Shown here piece by piece: positions 38,288 to 39,258 of a DNA stretch of 39,258 bases. Location: assembly GCA_017938625.1 (NCBI GenBank), contig JAGBBD010000066.1, positions 1 to 39,258 of the forward strand. The letters run 5' to 3'. The notes beneath the pieces are model-generated. The model was not told the origin of the DNA, did not search any database, and saw nothing but the letters and a program-made list of their open reading frames with translations. Numbering within the stretch: the first letter of the stretch is position 1; every line of letters begins with the position of its first letter. A program made the position numbers and the translations under genes. The DNA comes from Oscillospiraceae bacterium (GTDB lineage Bacteria > Bacillota > Clostridia > Oscillospirales > Oscillospiraceae).

Positions 38288-39258
38288 GTGCCTAATCGGT
38301 TTTGGAAGTTCCAGAACATCGCCGGTGGCTGCGCCGAGCTGCTGCTGTACGGCGACATCTCTGACAGCACGTGGTGGGGCGACGAAGTGACGCCCAAGCA
38401 GTTCGCGGAGGACCTGGACAACCTGGGAGCCGTGAGCGAGATCACGGTGCGCATCAACAGCGGCGGCGGTGACGTTTTCGCCGCGCAGACCATCGGCAAT
38501 CTGCTGGAACAGCATCCGGCAAACGTGGTGGCCCGCATTGACGGCCTGTGTGCCAGCTCTGCGACCATCGTGGCCTGCCACTGCAACAGAGTGGTAGCGG
38601 CCAACGACAGCACCTACATGGTCCACCCTGTGCGGCTGGGTCTGCTGGGCTATTATGACGCAACCACCATGCAGCAGTACATCAACGCCCTTGCGACCAT
38701 CAAGGAGAACATCATCAGCCTGTACGCCAAAAAGACGGGCCGAGAGAAGGACGAAGTGACCGCATGGATGGACGCGACAAGCTGGTGGACGGCCAACGAG
38801 GCCAAGGCCAACGGCTTTGTGGACGAGCTGACCGACGAGGGAGAAAAGCCCGTGGTGGAAAACCGCAGCGGCGTTCTGTTCGTCAACAGCGTGGACACGC
38901 ATCTGCCTTTTGACAAGGCACCCAACACTGTGCAGAACAGTTTGGCAGCACCCACCGCCGCCGGACGTTTTGTAAATAACCCCGTGACCGAGAGGCCGGG
39001 AGAAATCAACGAGGAGGTACAGAACATGGAAATCAAGACTGTGGACGATCTGCGTCAGGCCTATCCTGCGCTGGTTGACCAAATCGAGCAGGCGGCGGCT
39101 GAACGTGCTACCAATGACGAGCGGGCGCGCATCCGCGACATCGAGGAGATGGCCCTGCCCGGCAGCGAGGCAATTACCGCCGAAGCCAAGTACACCAAGC
39201 CCATCAGCGCAAGCGACTACGCAAAGGCCGCTATGAAGCGCGCCAAGGAGCAGGGTGC
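38288..39258 (+). CDS. ClpP-like prohead protease (S14), 3' end beyond the window
   Basis: GTG 38288, 8-12 nt after GGAGG, opens 323 codons and continues past the right edge. Residues 15-190 are a ClpP fold: VRINSGGGDVFAAQTIGNLL, GLCASSATIVA with catalytic S90, and MVHPVRLG with H113. In lambda-like phages this enzyme (gpC type) processes the scaffold and head proteins. After residue about 200 comes a different segment (EINEEVQNMEIKTVDDLRQA) and a helical region that may be a scaffold part or link to a major-capsid region. Truncated by the window. Confidence 0.92.
   Translation, partial: MPNRFWKFQNIAGGCAELLLYGDISDSTWWGDEVTPKQFAEDLDNLGAVSEITVRINSGGGDVFAAQTIGNLLEQHPANVVARIDGLCASSATIVACHCNRVVAANDSTYMVHPVRLGLLGYYDATTMQQYINALATIKENIISLYAKKTGREKDEVTAWMDATSWWTANEAKANGFVDELTDEGEKPVVENRSGVLFVNSVDTHLPFDKAPNTVQNSLAAPTAAGRFVNNPVTERPGEINEEVQNMEIKTVDDLRQAYPALVDQIEQAAAERATNDERARIRDIEEMALPGSEAITAEAKYTKPISASDYAKAAMKRAKEQG

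Noticed and set aside
36271-38613. 780-codon minus-strand frame across the portal and protease genes
   Set aside because: Antisense shadow of genes with clear family motifs; no start signal and no recognisable domain.

Overview
The window reads as a chromosome segment of a fairly GC-rich low-GC-clade Gram-positive (class Clostridia, probably Oscillospirales). The pointers are a perfect CIRCE operator before clpB, the rplU-prp-rpmA-obg order with an L27 that carries a Prp-cleavable N-terminal extension, a DUF4317 gene, strong AGGAGG-type ribosome binding sites and consensus sigma-A promoters. The order-level call is inference.

Bases 1-17,000 are host chromosome: the tail of a cyclase-family gene; a ROK sugar kinase with glucose-6-phosphate isomerase; a divergent ROK-nagA amino-sugar operon; a CofE-like ligase; an acyltransferase / TrmH methylase / SGNH hydrolase cluster; clpB under CIRCE; a ~160-nt RNA with 6S-like architecture; galM and a DUF4317 gene fired from overlapping divergent promoters; and rplU-prp-rpmA followed by obgE. 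Most units are closed by clear intrinsic terminators.

Bases ~17,100-39,258 are a prophage, or prophage-like element, that runs off the right edge. The left arm (17.1-26.6 kb, + strand) is a dense early/middle operon of small, mostly cysteine-rich genes coupled by ATGA overlaps, with a lytic transglycosylase, an ASCH protein, a DUF6273 protein interrupted by an amber codon, an HUH Rep-like protein, an HD protein, RecU and a sigma-like regulator. From 26.8 to 31.9 kb a leftward (- strand) operon of mostly unknown genes, some ArdC-like, has its own signals: one palindromic operator in two promoters, a leader sequence repeated four times between genes, and roughly 26 same-strand copies of ACAAAA. 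Next come an sRNA candidate, a strikingly T-poor repetitive block (32.16-32.58 kb) and a non-coding stretch that may hold cos. The right part (33.2 kb to the end, + strand) is a lambda-type packaging/head module: two small-terminase-like proteins, GpA large terminase, head-tail joining protein, portal and a ClpP-like prohead protease cut by the window edge. No integrase is visible.

The least-explained parts are the leftward operon with its repeated leaders, shared operators and biased hexamer; a DUF6273 gene whose 3' end is followed by a GAAA-loop hairpin as at diversity-generating-retroelement targets (no reverse transcriptase is in view); and the sRNA and T-poor block beside them.
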